DNA of 64,000 nucleotides from Termitomyces sp. T153. Its lineage: Eukaryota; Basidiomycota; Agaricomycetes; Agaricales; Lyophyllaceae. The notes under the pieces were generated by a model, which worked only from the letters and a program-made list of their open reading frames with translations, did no database searches and had not been told where the DNA came from. This document shows, one piece after another, positions 17,409-30,290 of this stretch. The stretch spans positions 310,001 to 374,000 of the forward strand of contig JACKQL020000024.1 in the NCBI GenBank assembly GCA_018296165.2, given 5' to 3'. Within the stretch, counting starts at the first letter, position 1, and each line of letters begins with the position of its first letter. The position numbers and the translations under genes are program-made.

Positions 17409-18511
17409 ATGTCAAGAACATCCTACGACAGGTACGACTTTGATCTTCAATCCGCTATAACTCTCTCAATCAAAAGTCTAGATATCTTACTGTCTTCTCT
17501 CCCGAAGGCCGGCTTTACCAAGTCGGTGGGTGCCAATTCAAGTTGTTGGGGATCTTGCAATTCATTAATACCTGATTCATCAGAATATGCATTTAAGGCT
17601 ATCTCAGGATCAGGCCACACAGCGGTAGCAGTTCGAGGGAAGGATACGTCCATTGTAATAACGCAACGGAAAGTCCCTGTGCGTCTAACGATCGCACGTA
17701 CTATCCATAACAGACTAACTTGCGGACGAAGGACAAACTTCTTGACTCGTCGACTGTCACTCATCTATTTAGTATCACACCTTCAATTGGATGTGTGATG
17801 ACCGGTCTCATTGGTATGTCCGGCTCCATAGTGAAAACTGTGTTCGACCTGAGCTGCGCTTCACAGCCGATGCCCGCGCCCAGGTCACCCGTGCGCGCTC
17901 AGAGGCGGCGGACTTCCGTTATAAATATGGTTATGAGATCACCCCTGATGCCTTGGCACAACGATTGGCCAATATCAACCAAGTATACACACAACGCGCT
18001 GCTATGCGGCCGCTAGGTATAGGTACGCCATTTATATTCCACATTCAACCTTAACTCGATCCACTTTTCAGCCATGGTCCTCATTGGCATTGATCCCGAG
18101 GTTGGCCCCCAAGTCTTCAAGCTTGATCCCGCTGGTTACTTCGTTGGCTTTCACGCAACAGCTGCTGGGCAGAAGCAGCAGGAAGCAATGAATCATCTCG
18201 AAAAGAAGTGGAAGAAGCTCGATTCGGGGCGAGGTGCGGACGATGCAGCAAAGGCTGGGAAGACGCTGAGTCGGAACGAGGTCATTGAGGTACGTTATCC
18301 TTTCACATGTCCGACCCCGTATCTCAACTTTTCGTAGATGGCGATCGAAGCTATGTCAACCGTGCATGCAACTGACTACAAACCAGGTGAAATTGAGATT
18401 GGGATTACGTCGGCGAGCCCAGACGAAGATCCAAAAACAAGGGGCTTGTGGCGAGTCATGGGCGAAGCTGAAATTGAGCAACACTTGCTGGCATACGCCG
18501 AGAAAGATTAG
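17409..18511 (+). CDS. SCL1: 20S proteasome subunit alpha-1 (PSMA6/Scl1)
   Basis: Structural outer-ring subunit of the 20S core particle. Seven exons join in frame to 263 residues: 17409-17431, 17482-17525, 17584-17678, 17732-17813, 17867-18022, 18072-18289 and 18338-18511. The alpha-subunit N-terminal signature is intact after splicing ([20 protein letters not shown]), with exon 2 contributing most of it in only 44 bases. Further family blocks are [49 protein letters not shown] and [20 protein letters not shown]. The choice of alpha-1/PSMA6 over other alpha subunits rests on the KVPDKLLD and YTQRAxMRPLG blocks. Alpha subunits lack the catalytic Thr, as expected here. The gene ends 95 bases before the convergent Kgd4-like gene. 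Confidence 0.93.
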
Positions 18512-18606
18512 TCAATATACCGTTTGGTCTTCGACTCTTTTTTTCACGCAGAACTGAGGTTTTGGTATCCTGTAATAATAAGAACTACAATTATAAGTCG
18601 ATCCAA

Positions 18607-19025
18607 TTAGTGCAAGGACGCGCCGCCTGTCTGGCAATTCAAGAGACATCATTAGCGAACTAAGTCGGCGATGGAACACCCAGAAGCTCACCATAATAGC
18701 TTCAATCTCTGCCTCCTCGATATCCTGCTTCCATAACCGTTCAGGTGCCTCCCAGAAATCTTTCAATAATGCTGTCGAAGCAGGCGTGGACGTCTTTACT
18801 GAAGCCTCAATCTTTTTCAGAAACTGGGAGAATTGGCTCTTGATTTCAGCGGGGGCTGCCGGGTGTGCGTGGGGCACACTCGGTGCTGGAGGTGCAGTTA
18901 AGTCATGAAAACCTTGGCGAAGTCTGATAATATGGCTACTTACTGTTAGGAAATGTGCGTTTCCCAAGAAATTTTATGAGTGGTTGGTGGGCTCGGGATG
19001 ACAATACGCGCAGAGACGGGTGCAT
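18607..19025 (-). CDS. KGD4: Small mitochondrial protein, Kgd4/Ymr31-like
   Basis: Three exons (18944-19025, 18692-18885, 18607-18630) join in frame to 99 residues; the last exon encodes only MTGGASLH with its stop (first codon shared). The N-terminus (MHPSLRVLSSRAHQPLIKFLGKR) is basic, Ser/Arg-rich and free of acidic residues, so it looks like a mitochondrial presequence running into the LIKFLGKR block. The C-terminus EIEAIMTGGAS resembles the conserved E-x-x-x-I-x-S-G-G-A end of Kgd4/Ymr31 (MRPS36 in animals). That protein tethers the E3 subunit to the 2-oxoglutarate dehydrogenase core. The protein is short and the match is remembered, so the assignment is moderate. The middle is Pro/His/Ala-rich. 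Confidence 0.62.
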
Positions 19026-19265
19026 GATGAAGGAAATTGCAAGGGCAACCCGGCCCAGCCGACTAAATCAGTTGCAATTATTTACATGTACACCAAGTCT
19101 GAATGATACATAGGCAGAATTGAGACTTTTATATCTGCCTTTCACAAGAATGACATGGACGGCGTTTATAACAAAATCTACATATGCGATGCAGATGTCT
19201 TATCATTTGCTGTGAAATGAAAGGGAAAGAGAGGCAGAAGAAAAGAAACAAAACTAAAACAAAAT

Positions 19266-19344
19266 GACAACTGTGAGATTCGAACTCACGCCCCGGAGGA
19301 CCAGATCCTGATTCTGGCGCCTTAGACCGCTCGGCCAAGTTGCC
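19266..19344 (-). tRNA. tRNA-Leu (anticodon CAG)
   Basis: On the minus strand the 79-base sequence folds as a type II tRNA. The 7-bp acceptor GGCAACT pairs with AGTTGTC at the end (one G-U). The anticodon stem CCAGA/TCTGG closes the loop ATCAGGA, giving CAG. A long variable arm (CCTCCGGGG) is present and the T arm contains GTTCGAATC. The A-box-like TGGCCGAGCGG and B-box GTTCGAATC promoter elements are inside the gene. No intron is evident. Downstream (lower coordinates) the minus strand gives T-runs (ATTTTGTTTTAG) suited to Pol III termination. Confidence 0.92.
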
Positions 19345-19868
19345 TTGATTAAGTGAGGAGCATGTGTATATGTGAAGCACTATAAATGGGTCATGGCTGA
19401 AGTGCCTCCAGGTCAAAAATCAAGCCCAGTCTGCGTGTACGGAGCTGCAGGATACTTCCAGTCATACACTTCTCAGTGGTCCAGACGCCAGATAGGGTTC
19501 ATTGTCAAAACCTGTGGAATATTGTCATCGACACAACTACGCTACAAGATAGCCCTTAACACAATCTTCGGAGAGCCGATGATAATTATCGAGTAGATCA
19601 TGTTCAAAGGCGTTTCTTTTAACCAAAGTATACACCTTGATGTTGTGCGAAATTCAGCCTCGCCTCCTGACGTCGCCCGGACTTCCTGCACCTATTGCTG
19701 ATATTTGAGTCAAAGCCATTTGAAATCTGAAGACGCCCGCCACCCAAACTTCCAAAAGTAATGAATGATCCACTAACATTGATCAATGATCACTTCATCA
19801 TCTGTCAATTCCACACCACATTGACAATCCGGTAGAAATTAAAGGTACCGGGCTTGAACCCATAGTAG
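19345..19868. other. Intergenic, no gene seen
   Basis: No open frame of recognisable content. It probably holds upstream sequence for the tRNA and the eroded 3' side of the F-box/LRR-like relic. Confidence 0.4.
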
Positions 19869-20640
19869 CTAGCAGCTCTGAGCATAGGCAGGCATCTTCA
19901 CATACAGGGAGTCCAACCCAATGCTTTTCAATGCCTGAGTTATTCGCTTATCATCCATACCCTTGAACTGATAAATCCGAGCGGCCAGAAACATGGCCAC
20001 GCACTGGGTTGTTACAGCGCACATACGGGATGGCGACTGCATGAATGAAGGAAGTCGACAAATGCTGCAATTTGATATTGCAACTTTCTTCACCCAGCTC
20101 TACAAATCCGACATCGGAGGTTTTCGATCGAATGGTAGGGCTCCTCGTCAACAGGCATATTCTTTGCGGCTTGCAAGAAAATCTCGAGGGAGCAGTGGAC
20201 AAAGCTTTTGTGCAGACTTAGGCGTTGGACGAGCTGAGTCAAAGATCGCAGCGAGAAGCTTGGGCCAACTTATTACCCGATCCGAGGAAGAGCGTCAATC
20301 GCTCCAGGTTCGGGAGGGCACTGAGAGTATTCCAGGACATGAAATAAATACACGGCGCTGTGAGATTCCGAAGATCAGAGAGGCGCGGTATGGACTTGGT
20401 CTGCCGAGAACACATCTTCTGTGACTCGACGTCAAATTCGCGCAATGACAAGCTGACAAGACAAGAAATCTCTCGTAGGATACCCGTAAGTAGGGGAAAC
20501 AAACTTTCACCGGCGACGTGAAGTTCGGTAAAATAAGTTAGTGAACCAGATGTACTTTCAAGGACATCCAGATGGGTGATTTGGTAGCCCGAACGAGTAA
20601 ACCACGTTTGTCAAGGGTTTTGCGGTCGAGAGAAGGGGGG
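19869..20640 (-). pseudogene. F-box/LRR-type protein, broken C-terminal part
   Basis: On the minus strand an open piece (20239 to about 20600) reads as LRR-type sequence: ITHLDVLES, LTYFTELHVAGESLFPLL, CLVSLSLREFDVESQKM, LSDLRNLTAP and ALPNLERLTLFLGSGNKL. It ends at a TAG. Beyond further stops and frame changes, another frame (19869-20093) resumes with FLAARIYQFKGMDDKRITQALKSIGLDSLYVKMP. This layout resembles the large LRR-containing F-box families of Agaricomycetes, but stops and shifts interrupt it. An intact gene with introns I failed to see cannot be excluded. Confidence 0.45.
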
Positions 20641-21490
20641 AAAATGTAAGCATAATTACTGCTGCTATGACAAAAACTAGGTAAGGACGCTGATCCGCAA
20701 CCCTTCCGCGTCCTTAAAAGAAAAGCATGTATATTTTTGCGGATGAACCCTTTGATTCAGAGAACAGGATCTCTTGAAGATGTCATCAAAAATTCTCCAT
20801 CTTATGTTTTAAAGAGCTCGGCTTATTCTGGGAGAGGTCACTGGGACGTATCGCATGTAAAATTCAAATTGAACTTGCGAATTGTATGCAACGCGAGAAG
20901 ACGAAGCAATTCATTTAGAAATTGGCACACGACGTCAAATTTGTTCTGTTGGAGTTCACAAGATAGATGATAGATAGTTTGGATCGACGGGCAACACGCG
21001 ATCTTACGCGTGTATGATATGGATGATGTGGTGCACAGTTTGCTTCTGACGCGATTGAGGCTTGCGACGCATATAGACAAGGGGAGCCTATGGATCAAGG
21101 GTCAAGAAAAGAATTAGAAAAGACAAAGAAATAGCAAAAGAGACTCACCTGAGGTCGAGGAACAGGCGAGGGAATGGCAGGGATCGGCGTCGAACTGAAA
21201 CGGGGATCGATCACAACAAGGTTGCGAGGATCTTGCCCGTGTTCAACCTGATAGAGGGCGGGACGGAAAAGTTCACAATTGGGAATGCATGGATTATTGA
21301 TGTAGGCCATGACTTCGTCAACACTCTGAGGGAGGCATTCAAATGACCAGAAGTAGTGCAAGACAAAGAAAGAGACGGAGCGGTGGCGGCGCAGGAACTG
21401 GGAATGGGAGTTGAGTTAGGAGGTAAAGATCCTCGGTGCGGGTGTACTGGCAGATTAGATCAATGATTTCTTAGAGGAGTTCTGTGAATT
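20641..21490 (-). pseudogene. Possible F-box domain fragment and adjacent open pieces
   Basis: Minus-strand sequence near 21420-21490 reads ELL-stop-EIIDLICQYTRTEDLYLL, which looks like an F-box start with a TAA in the middle. Downstream, 21095-21400 reads open (HYFWSFECLPQSVDEVMAYINN ... NLVVIDPRFSSTPIPAIPSPVPRPQ). A GTGAGT...CCATAG intron then leads to a short exon ending in a stop at about 21013. A further LRR-like piece (FLNELLRLLALHTIRKFNLNF) lies at about 20838-20960. I do not recognise the middle piece. The segments may be remnants of one F-box/LRR gene or of two. Confidence 0.3.
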
Positions 21491-22019
21491 TCGAGGATCC
21501 TTCGCGTGAGATACGTTTGGCATGTACACATCCATTCTTCCAAGTGGAAGGATGAGAAGGAATCAGTAGTGACGACAGGAATCCTTTCCGACGCTTGTAG
21601 ATGTAGATGAAATCTCCTCCATTGTACTTCAACACTAGTTCCCGGCATGAACTACGAACAAGTGTTTTTCGCACCAGTCCCAGTAACCGCACATCACTTT
21701 GACTGAAGTAACCTGAGAGATTCAGTGTAAGCTTCTTGGCGGTCACAAGCTTTTCTAGCAAGCCAAGAAGGGGTCGTAATGTGATTTCGAGCGAGATGAG
21801 TGGGTAGACGTAGTAAGTGCGATAGTCGCAGATAAGGTGTTCCATGGCTGAGAACATAGGGTTAAGACAACGGGGTATTGAAAGCTTTTCAGAATGATGC
21901 AGGCAGAATTGTGACATGGAGTTGTGGGTTAGGTCCAGCAACACTATAGTGTCGAGTATGATATCATGCGGCCTATGAGAGACTAAGCCCACAATAGATG
22001 ATTCTTCATCGTATGCCAA
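21471..22019 (-). CDS. Unrecognised open frame, possibly LRR-like
   Basis: 182 codons open on the minus strand, without an upstream ATG (the first codon of the open stretch is TTG, and a stop lies just before). If it is a gene, an upstream exon is missing. Content such as LVTAKKLTLNLSGYFSQSDVRLLGLVRKTLVRSSCRELVLKYNGG (split here only by my reading) is Leu-rich and could be LRR-type. It ends in the same frame that runs into the F-box-like fragment, separated only by TAA. It may therefore be the upper part of a decayed gene. Confidence 0.3.
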   Translation of the reverse strand: MAYDEESSIVGLVSHRPHDIILDTIVLLDLTHNSMSQFCLHHSEKLSIPRCLNPMFSAMEHLICDYRTYYVYPLISLEITLRPLLGLLEKLVTAKKLTLNLSGYFSQSDVRLLGLVRKTLVRSSCRELVLKYNGGDFIYIYKRRKGFLSSLLIPSHPSTWKNGCVHAKRISREGSSKFTELL

Positions 22020-22535
22020 GGACTACTCTTGTTAGGCGATGCTGCATGCTGAAGTGCAAAGATGGGGAAGAAGCCTGAGCATGCCATAAAGTGATGATCG
22101 CAGGCGTGTACCAATGCCCATGATCTAGCAACCAAGAATCATGAGCGTCTTTTAGTTGTTACGACGATGGCAGAAGGCATGTTCCAATCTCGTTGCAATG
22201 TCGATGATTTGGGGACATCTGATTCCTCCAGTCCAGGCTGCGTCCGGTCAGATACTTACTGACTCTACCCTTACATAAACAATAAGTCGCTTGAGTTATT
22301 CATAAAGTGTAGTAAGTTCCGAGTAAGTATGTACTGAGCGCTCTTAGAAGGTGTTGAATACGGTCATGGATGAACCAGGATGACAGAGTTCTGGAAAGGC
22401 GTCAGCGACCCTGGTTGGGTGCTAGACAATCGTTACAAACTCAGCATCAATTCTCTCTATACGGCGTAATAATGATCGCCAAATATTGACGATAGGTCTT
22501 GATCGTGTCCTGAGTTTCTGTTTATTCAAATACTA
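22020..22535. other. Intergenic, no gene seen
   Basis: About 0.5 kb between the LRR-like frame and the 3' end of the Rab escort gene. Nothing recognised; it presumably holds the 3' UTR of the latter. Confidence 0.4.
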
Positions 22536-24448
22536 TCAGTCTTCGCCTCCCGACTCCTCATCCGCCTGCATTGGCGGCCAAAAGCTTTCGATTTCATCAT
22601 ACTCTTCCGCGAGATGCTCTTCATCTGACGCTTGGTTCCGCTGAGGTCGAACACCAGCCTCCTGAAGTTTACGTACGGTTTCCCAGAACACATCCTCAGC
22701 AGATGTGGCAGCTGAATTCGGCAAATCCGGGAGTGGACACGCAGGTATGAGAGGAGTGGGCACGATATACGTATGGGGGTGAGCGCTAGAATTCTCGGGC
22801 ACAGGCAGTGAAGAAGCTGGGTCAGGATGTTCGATGTAGAATACCGTAAAAAGTGGTCGAGGTGATACGTCTTCCGACGGTGATGAGGGGGCCCGGTCTG
22901 AGGAAGACGGTGGCGAATTTAGCTGAACCGCTGAGGTTGAGGGTGTCGACTCTGTTTGAAGGGAAAGCGTTGCATTAAGGTATGGTCTCAAGATCTCTTC
23001 TGCAGACGTGGACTCAAGTGGAGGTGTTGAAAGAGGGAGGGTGATATATAAGATCCCTGAGATGCGGTCAACCAAAATCTGAATGAGAGAAGTGAAGAAA
23101 AACGGACATTTTCCTCTTGGAGTCGACATAGTGCCTTCACCTGTTACAAGAATTGTCGCTGCAGTAGTTGTTGAACCACCAGTGACAGAAGACGGCGGGA
23201 ATACTATCACACCGGCATCAAGTGGAGCTGGTGCTTTCGGAGAAGCAGCCGAATCTGGACTCGCTGAAGCTTCATCCACATCTTCTGCGGGTGGAGGTGT
23301 GTTGGTGGGAGGGAATATAATTCCCTGATCAATGATGACGATACCTCGGACGACGGAGAAAGACGAAGGATTAGAGTCCCCGAGAAGCTTCGTAAGGTGT
23401 GAAAGATGTGGCGGCAAATGTGTAGCAGATGATATAATGACATGAGAGGTCAGTGTGTCCGGAAAGTCGTCCAATGTCAGAGAGTAGCGGCAAGTTGACT
23501 TATCATCATCAGATAAGGCGTTTTTGCTGGAATAATTCAGTGAAGAATGAGTAATCGAAGTTATACGCCTCCCAAGAATATAGACTCCTCCAGAGACAGC
23601 AGAAGCACGGCAAAACCCTTGCGCAATCTCTCCAGTACCTCCATAGTGCCCAACAAGAAATGGTGATGGACCGTATCTGCCAACTGAACGAAGATATCCC
23701 CGTATGCGATGCAAAACCGGTACAGCAGGTTCTAAGAGTATGTCAAAAACCATTGAACACTCAAACATATAGCCTACCTGTGGGGCTGGAGCAAAACGCC
23801 AGCGCAAAGACAAGAGCTGAATGAAGATCATCTTTGAGAGAGAATACATTGGATAACAGATCAGCGAAAGACATATTGTCTGTGCCTTCTAACTCTTTCT
23901 CGTTTTCAAATTCCCCCGCAGCGAATTTAAGAAATCGCATTAAACGCCGCTTGTCAATGAGGGAAATATGCTTGTCCTTGAACACATCTTCTTTTGATCC
24001 TGGTACACCTTTGATAGTCCCTGATTTGTAGACCCCGACACGCTCTAAGAGACGAAAGCCTCCGTACTTGGCCACACCAGAAGAAATCAGGGAGGAGATT
24101 ACAGGACCAATAGATGTTATGATAGATGGTGACAAACAGATAGAGTACTGTCGTGTCTGAGAGGGTATTCGGGCTGAGCGCGAGACGGAGGTGTACTTGG
24201 GATTTTGGGATGATGCCACAGTGTCGACCCACTGCACAAGCTCATCAAGGGATATGCTAGCTTCGTTGCCACCATAGTAGGAATTTTCGTCAATATGTGC
24301 AACTTTGAAGCCAGTCTTAGAAAGGGCGCTGAGCAAGTGCGCTCCATAAGACTTAGATCGCAGTATGGAATGACGTTTGGACTTACGCTGCAGCGATTGA
24401 CTCGGCAAGGCCAGTACCTATAATAACAACGTCAAAGTTTCCGTCCAT
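22536..24448 (-). CDS. MRS6: Rab escort protein (Rab GGTase component A)
   Basis: Presents newly made Rab GTPases to geranylgeranyl transferase II and delivers them to membranes. Three exons (24387-24448, 23778-24328, 22536-23731) join in frame to 602 residues. The GDI/REP N-terminal signature spans the first splice: DVVIIGTGLAESIAAA, then ALSKTGFKVAHID and YYGGNEAS. The second signature RYGPSPFLVGHYGGTGEIAQGFCR is near residues 223-246, followed by ASAVSGGVYILG. REP is preferred over RabGDI because of the long C-terminal half (after about residue 250) with Pro/Ser/Thr-rich insertions, and because the residues following IIGTG are not GDI-like. The C-terminus is acidic (DEESGGED) with no CAAX motif. 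Its start lies 237 bases from the divergent nucleolin-like gene. Confidence 0.88.
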
Positions 24449-24685
24449 GGGTGAGACTTAGACTTGAGTACTTGAGTGAGTACTTGGTTAAGCAGCCGCT
24501 GAGGAACTGATAGTGGATGAACAGCACAAGCCCTCAGATTCGCGGTGAGATCATCCATGATTAATTGATTGCCGAAAGAAATATCATCACATGACCTTTT
24601 TTGACCGGCCCTAAGCACAACTTTTTTGCCCAAAAATTTCCATTTAGAAACTAGCAGTATCATCTCTCTATACCTCCTCCACAAA
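24449..24685. promoter_or_regulatory. Divergent promoter region, MRS6-like / NSR1-like
   Basis: 237 bases between two divergent start codons. They include a pyrimidine-rich stretch with TATACCTCCTCC just upstream of the nucleolin-like ATG at 24686, and a CTTTTTTGACCGGCCC segment near 24597. The role is inferred from position only. Confidence 0.45.
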
Positions 24686-26639
24686 ATGGCCAAGTCAGAC
24701 AAGAAGGCTGATAAAAAGACCAAAGCAGTCACCACCAAGGTCGACAAGAGGGCCTCTCCCGAAAAGTCCGCCGCCAAGACCAAGGAGGTCGTTGCTAAAG
24801 TCGAGGTAAATTATATGTATGTTTATGAATCTGGAATTCCCGCTGATACTGTTATGCAGAAGAAGAAGAGCAAAGAAAAGGCTTCGGCCAAGTCCATCAA
24901 AAAGCCAGAGACCAGTGATGAGGAGTCGTCTGACAGTGAGGAAGAGGCCAAACCCGGAAACAGCAAGGTGTGTGCGCTTCGTATCGTTTGACCAGCATTG
25001 ATATTGAAACTATCATTTCTTATAGGGTAAGGAGGGTTCTTCGGATGAAAGCAGTGAATCGTCATCGGAGGACGAAAAGCCTAAGGCCGCTCAGGTCAAG
25101 GCGACGCCCGCGAAAGCTGGACCCGCTGCCGACTCTGACTCTGACTCTGACGACTCAAGTGATGAGGAACCTGTACCCAAGAAAAAATCCGCATCTAAAA
25201 AGGCTGTGCCTGCTTCCGTATCTTCTGCAAAGAAGGCGGCTTTAACACCTGTTGCGAAAAAGCCCGCCCCCACACCTGCTACGAAGAAGGCCACTCCCAC
25301 AACAAAGAAGACTGAATCGTCCGATGATTCTTCTGAAGAGTCGAGCGACGAAGAGTCCGCACCTAAGAAGAGCGCCCCTACGCCCGCCATTGCCAAAAAG
25401 GACTCATCCTCTGAAGAGTCGTCTGAAGATGATTCTAGCGAGGAAGAGGCCGCACCGAAAAAGAAAGCCCCGGCTACGGCTGCTCCTCAAAAAGACGAAT
25501 CCTCTGACGATTCGGACTCGGATTCGAGTGACGATGAACCCGCACCGAAAAAGAGCGCCCCGGCACCCGCTGCCGCCAAAAAGGACGCTTCATCTGATGA
25601 TTCTGATGATTCTGACGACTCTTCAGAAGATGAGGCACCTAAAGCTAAGGCTGCCGCTGCCGCTAAGAAAGCTGAAAGCAGTGATTCGGATTCTTCGAAT
25701 GACAGTGATGTCGATATGGAAGACGGGACAGCTGCAGCCCCAGCCAAGTCAGGTCGGTTTGCTGTCCCTTGAAACGATGTAAATGTTTGATGACTGATCG
25801 TTTACGTTGTCGCAGGCAAGCGCAAGGCGGAGGACTCTGCTCCTGCACCACCGAAAAAGCTCAAACTTGCCAACGGTGATGCTGCTCCTGCCTCCACTGC
25901 AGACGGCGCTGAAGAATCAAAATCCATCTTCGTTGGACGTCTATCATGGAACGTCGACAACGACATGCTCGCAGCTGCATTCGCGGAGTGCGGTGAGGTC
26001 GTTTCAGCTACTGTTCAAATGGACCGAACGACTGGTAAATCCCGTGGTTTTGGATACGTCCACTTCGTGACGGCCGACGCCGTTGAGAAGGCACTTGCAA
26101 TGAATGGACAAGAGATCGACGGTCGCCCGGTGAACATCGACCGCAGCACACAACTCGACAAGTCTCAGGTGCGAGAGAAACGTTCAAAGGCATTTGGCGA
26201 CCAGATAAGCCCACCAAGCAGCACACTTTTCGTGGGTAATCTGAGCTTCAGCGTCAACGAAGATACTGTCTGGACATTCTTTAACGAGTATGGAGTTAAG
26301 AGTGTACGACTCCCTACCGATCGTGATACAGGGCGTCCCAAAGGCTTCGGATATGTTGAGTTTGAGGACATCGAGGGTGCCAAGAAGGCCTTTGAGGCTC
26401 AGAATGGAGCAGAGATTGAGGGTCGCGCTATCCGTCTCGATTTCTCGCAACCACGAGACACTTCTGGTGGCGGACCGGGCGGTCGTGGTCGTGGTGGAGA
26501 TCGTGGTGGTCGTGGACGGGGTGGCTTTGATCGTGGAGGAGGACGAGGACGTGGTGGTGGCCGTGGTCGCGGCGCTCCCCGTGGTGGTGCACGCTCCGGT
26601 GGTATCGCTGCCTTTGAGGGCAAGAAGACCACTTTCTGA
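24686..26639 (+). CDS. NSR1: Nucleolin-like protein (Nsr1/gar2 family)
   Basis: Nucleolar protein of pre-rRNA processing. Four exons (24686-24805, 24860-24967, 25026-25752, 25816-26639) join in frame to 592 residues. Residues 1 to about 350 alternate Lys/Ala/Pro-rich runs with acidic Ser/Asp/Glu runs, a pattern that in this family is phosphorylated by CK2. A nuclear-localisation-like GKRKAED...PPKKLKL follows. Two RRMs come next: the first from SIFVGRLSW (RNP2) to KSRGFGYVHF (RNP1), about residues 355-430; the second from TLFVGNLSF to RPKGFGYVEF, about 455-530. The tail is an RGG/GAR domain (about 540-580) ending GKKTTF. This order (acidic repeats, two RRMs, GAR) is that of yeast Nsr1 and fission yeast gar2. 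The long low-complexity first half generates false open frames on both strands. Confidence 0.93.
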
Positions 26640-26837
26640 TTGCTCACTAGTACTTTTTTCGTATTCATCTTATTCTCATTATTAGGATTGTTCATGCTTA
26701 TTATAGTTTCATCTTGTTTATCGGCTGTGCTTTCGATTTATGGTTTCGAGGTTTGACGTCATCCGTCAGATATCTTGAATAGTAGCAGGAATCATAATAG
26801 TTTGTACATTGAACATGTATACAACTGGACAATGTGT

Positions 26838-28127
26838 CTAGATTGGCATTGAAGCGGACCATTCATGCATCGCTTTCTCGACCTCAGCGAGTAGTTCCAG
26901 AATTATAGGATGATGAAGACTCGAATCAAGACAAGATCTCGACGCGTATATTTCGTCTTGTGAATAGATGGAGGGTATCGAAGACTGAGAGTTCGAATCA
27001 CCGCTATGAAGCCCAGGAACTGAGGATCCTACGTCGACGAAACCAAGGGCGTTTCCTGTACGAACTGCTGAAAATGTAGTGAACTTGCTATGGTTGACAG
27101 ATTTTGATGACCGGAAGGGGAAAGCCCGCAAAGAATGAGATTCGTCACAAAGCTGCCCAGAAGTCTCGCCAGACGACAGGTCAGATCGTTCGACAGCAGG
27201 GACGTAGAGAGACTGGGTATAGATAGCGTGCCTTCTGATGGAGTCCTTCTTGGTCAGGTTGGGACGATCTGGCCGTTGCACGAGCTCAGTAGAAATAACT
27301 TGGCCTGGCCTGTGTTTATGGTCGGCGGAGAGTGTGTTTGTACGCTTACGGCAGCTGGTTACACGGGGGAGAGGATTCGCTCTCAAGTCATTGTCCAGAT
27401 TCGGCTTCGCGCGGAGGTTCCCAAGACTAGGGGATTTAAAATGAAGCTTGTTGTGATTAGGCGTCATCTTCGCTGAAAGGTTAGAGCACTGTTCACTAGT
27501 ATTAGGCTGTTTACTTCGTTCCCTGAGTTGTTGGCTGTCAAGACGAACACCGATAGCCACAACATGACTATTGAGAGATACAGGCGTCTCCAAAGAAGAA
27601 AGACCCTGGGCGGGTATGTTTTTGTTCCGTTCAGAGAGTATTGTCGGTCGCTCTGATGTGATGGTCTTGGTGAGGCGGTCCTGAAGCAGGCTTGGCGGCG
27701 CTGGATCATTCTCGTTGACGCGGCCCTTCAAAGAATAGAGGGTCGCTTGGACTGTTCCTTGTACTCTGCTAGACGCTACTTCTAGGGATGGATGTTCTTG
27801 GGAAGACTTTTGGTTGACGGGGTATTTGCTAGCGTCGCGAAGGGGTACAACTTGGAATCTGTGCGGGTCACGATCACGTATAGCAATGCGTGTCTTCATC
27901 TTCAAGCGTTCAGCACTGTCCGGTTTGGTAGGAGAGGGAAATGTCGGTGTTTTCAGGATTTCTGGCGAGGGAAGCTGGAGCATCGAAGGAAGACGAGGAA
28001 GAGGTCCCCCTGTATTGATTCTTTCCCGCATGGCGGTGAGAAGAGCATCCCCAAACTCGGGAGAGACGGTCCACTTGTGTTCAGCCTGTGTAGATCGTGA
28101 AGACAATGGAGTGGTGAAGTCAGCCAT
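26838..28127 (-). CDS. Hypothetical protein, 429 residues, single exon
   Basis: Intact intronless frame starting MADFTTPLSSRSTQAEHKW. It is rich in Ser, Pro, Arg and Asn, with no clear domain, signal peptide or membrane segment, so it is probably mostly disordered. A possible ordered end is the C-terminal helix (PIILELLAEVEKAMHEWSASMP), and WTVSPEFGDALLTAMRERI near residue 19 could form another. I do not recognise the family. It sits between the 3' ends of the nucleolin-like gene (about 200 bases away) and arginyl-tRNA synthetase. The length of the uninterrupted frame is the main support for coding. Confidence 0.7.
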   Translation of the reverse strand: MADFTTPLSSRSTQAEHKWTVSPEFGDALLTAMRERINTGGPLPRLPSMLQLPSPEILKTPTFPSPTKPDSAERLKMKTRIAIRDRDPHRFQVVPLRDASKYPVNQKSSQEHPSLEVASSRVQGTVQATLYSLKGRVNENDPAPPSLLQDRLTKTITSERPTILSERNKNIPAQGLSSLETPVSLNSHVVAIGVRLDSQQLRERSKQPNTSEQCSNLSAKMTPNHNKLHFKSPSLGNLRAKPNLDNDLRANPLPRVTSCRKRTNTLSADHKHRPGQVISTELVQRPDRPNLTKKDSIRRHAIYTQSLYVPAVERSDLSSGETSGQLCDESHSLRAFPFRSSKSVNHSKFTTFSAVRTGNALGFVDVGSSVPGLHSGDSNSQSSIPSIYSQDEIYASRSCLDSSLHHPIILELLAEVEKAMHEWSASMPI

Positions 28128-28309
28128 GGATGTAAAAGTTCGCGCCCAGGCGCGAAAGGCTAAAGTTATCTAGTTTGAACGAGTAGAAGCTTATTATAAG
28201 AATATCCATTACTATTTAGATTCAAAGGGACGATCGAGCTACCGTGACCGAAAGATGGTAGGTAACCTTTATCTATGGGACAAACTGATGAAACCTGATT
28301 GATTCCATT

Positions 28310-30290
<1,981 letters not shown>

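Noticed and set aside
25026..25752. Long open frames antisense to and in other frames of the nucleolin-like gene
   Set aside because: They are shadows of the repetitive Ser/Asp/Glu/Lys coding region; only the + strand frame splices into RRM domains.
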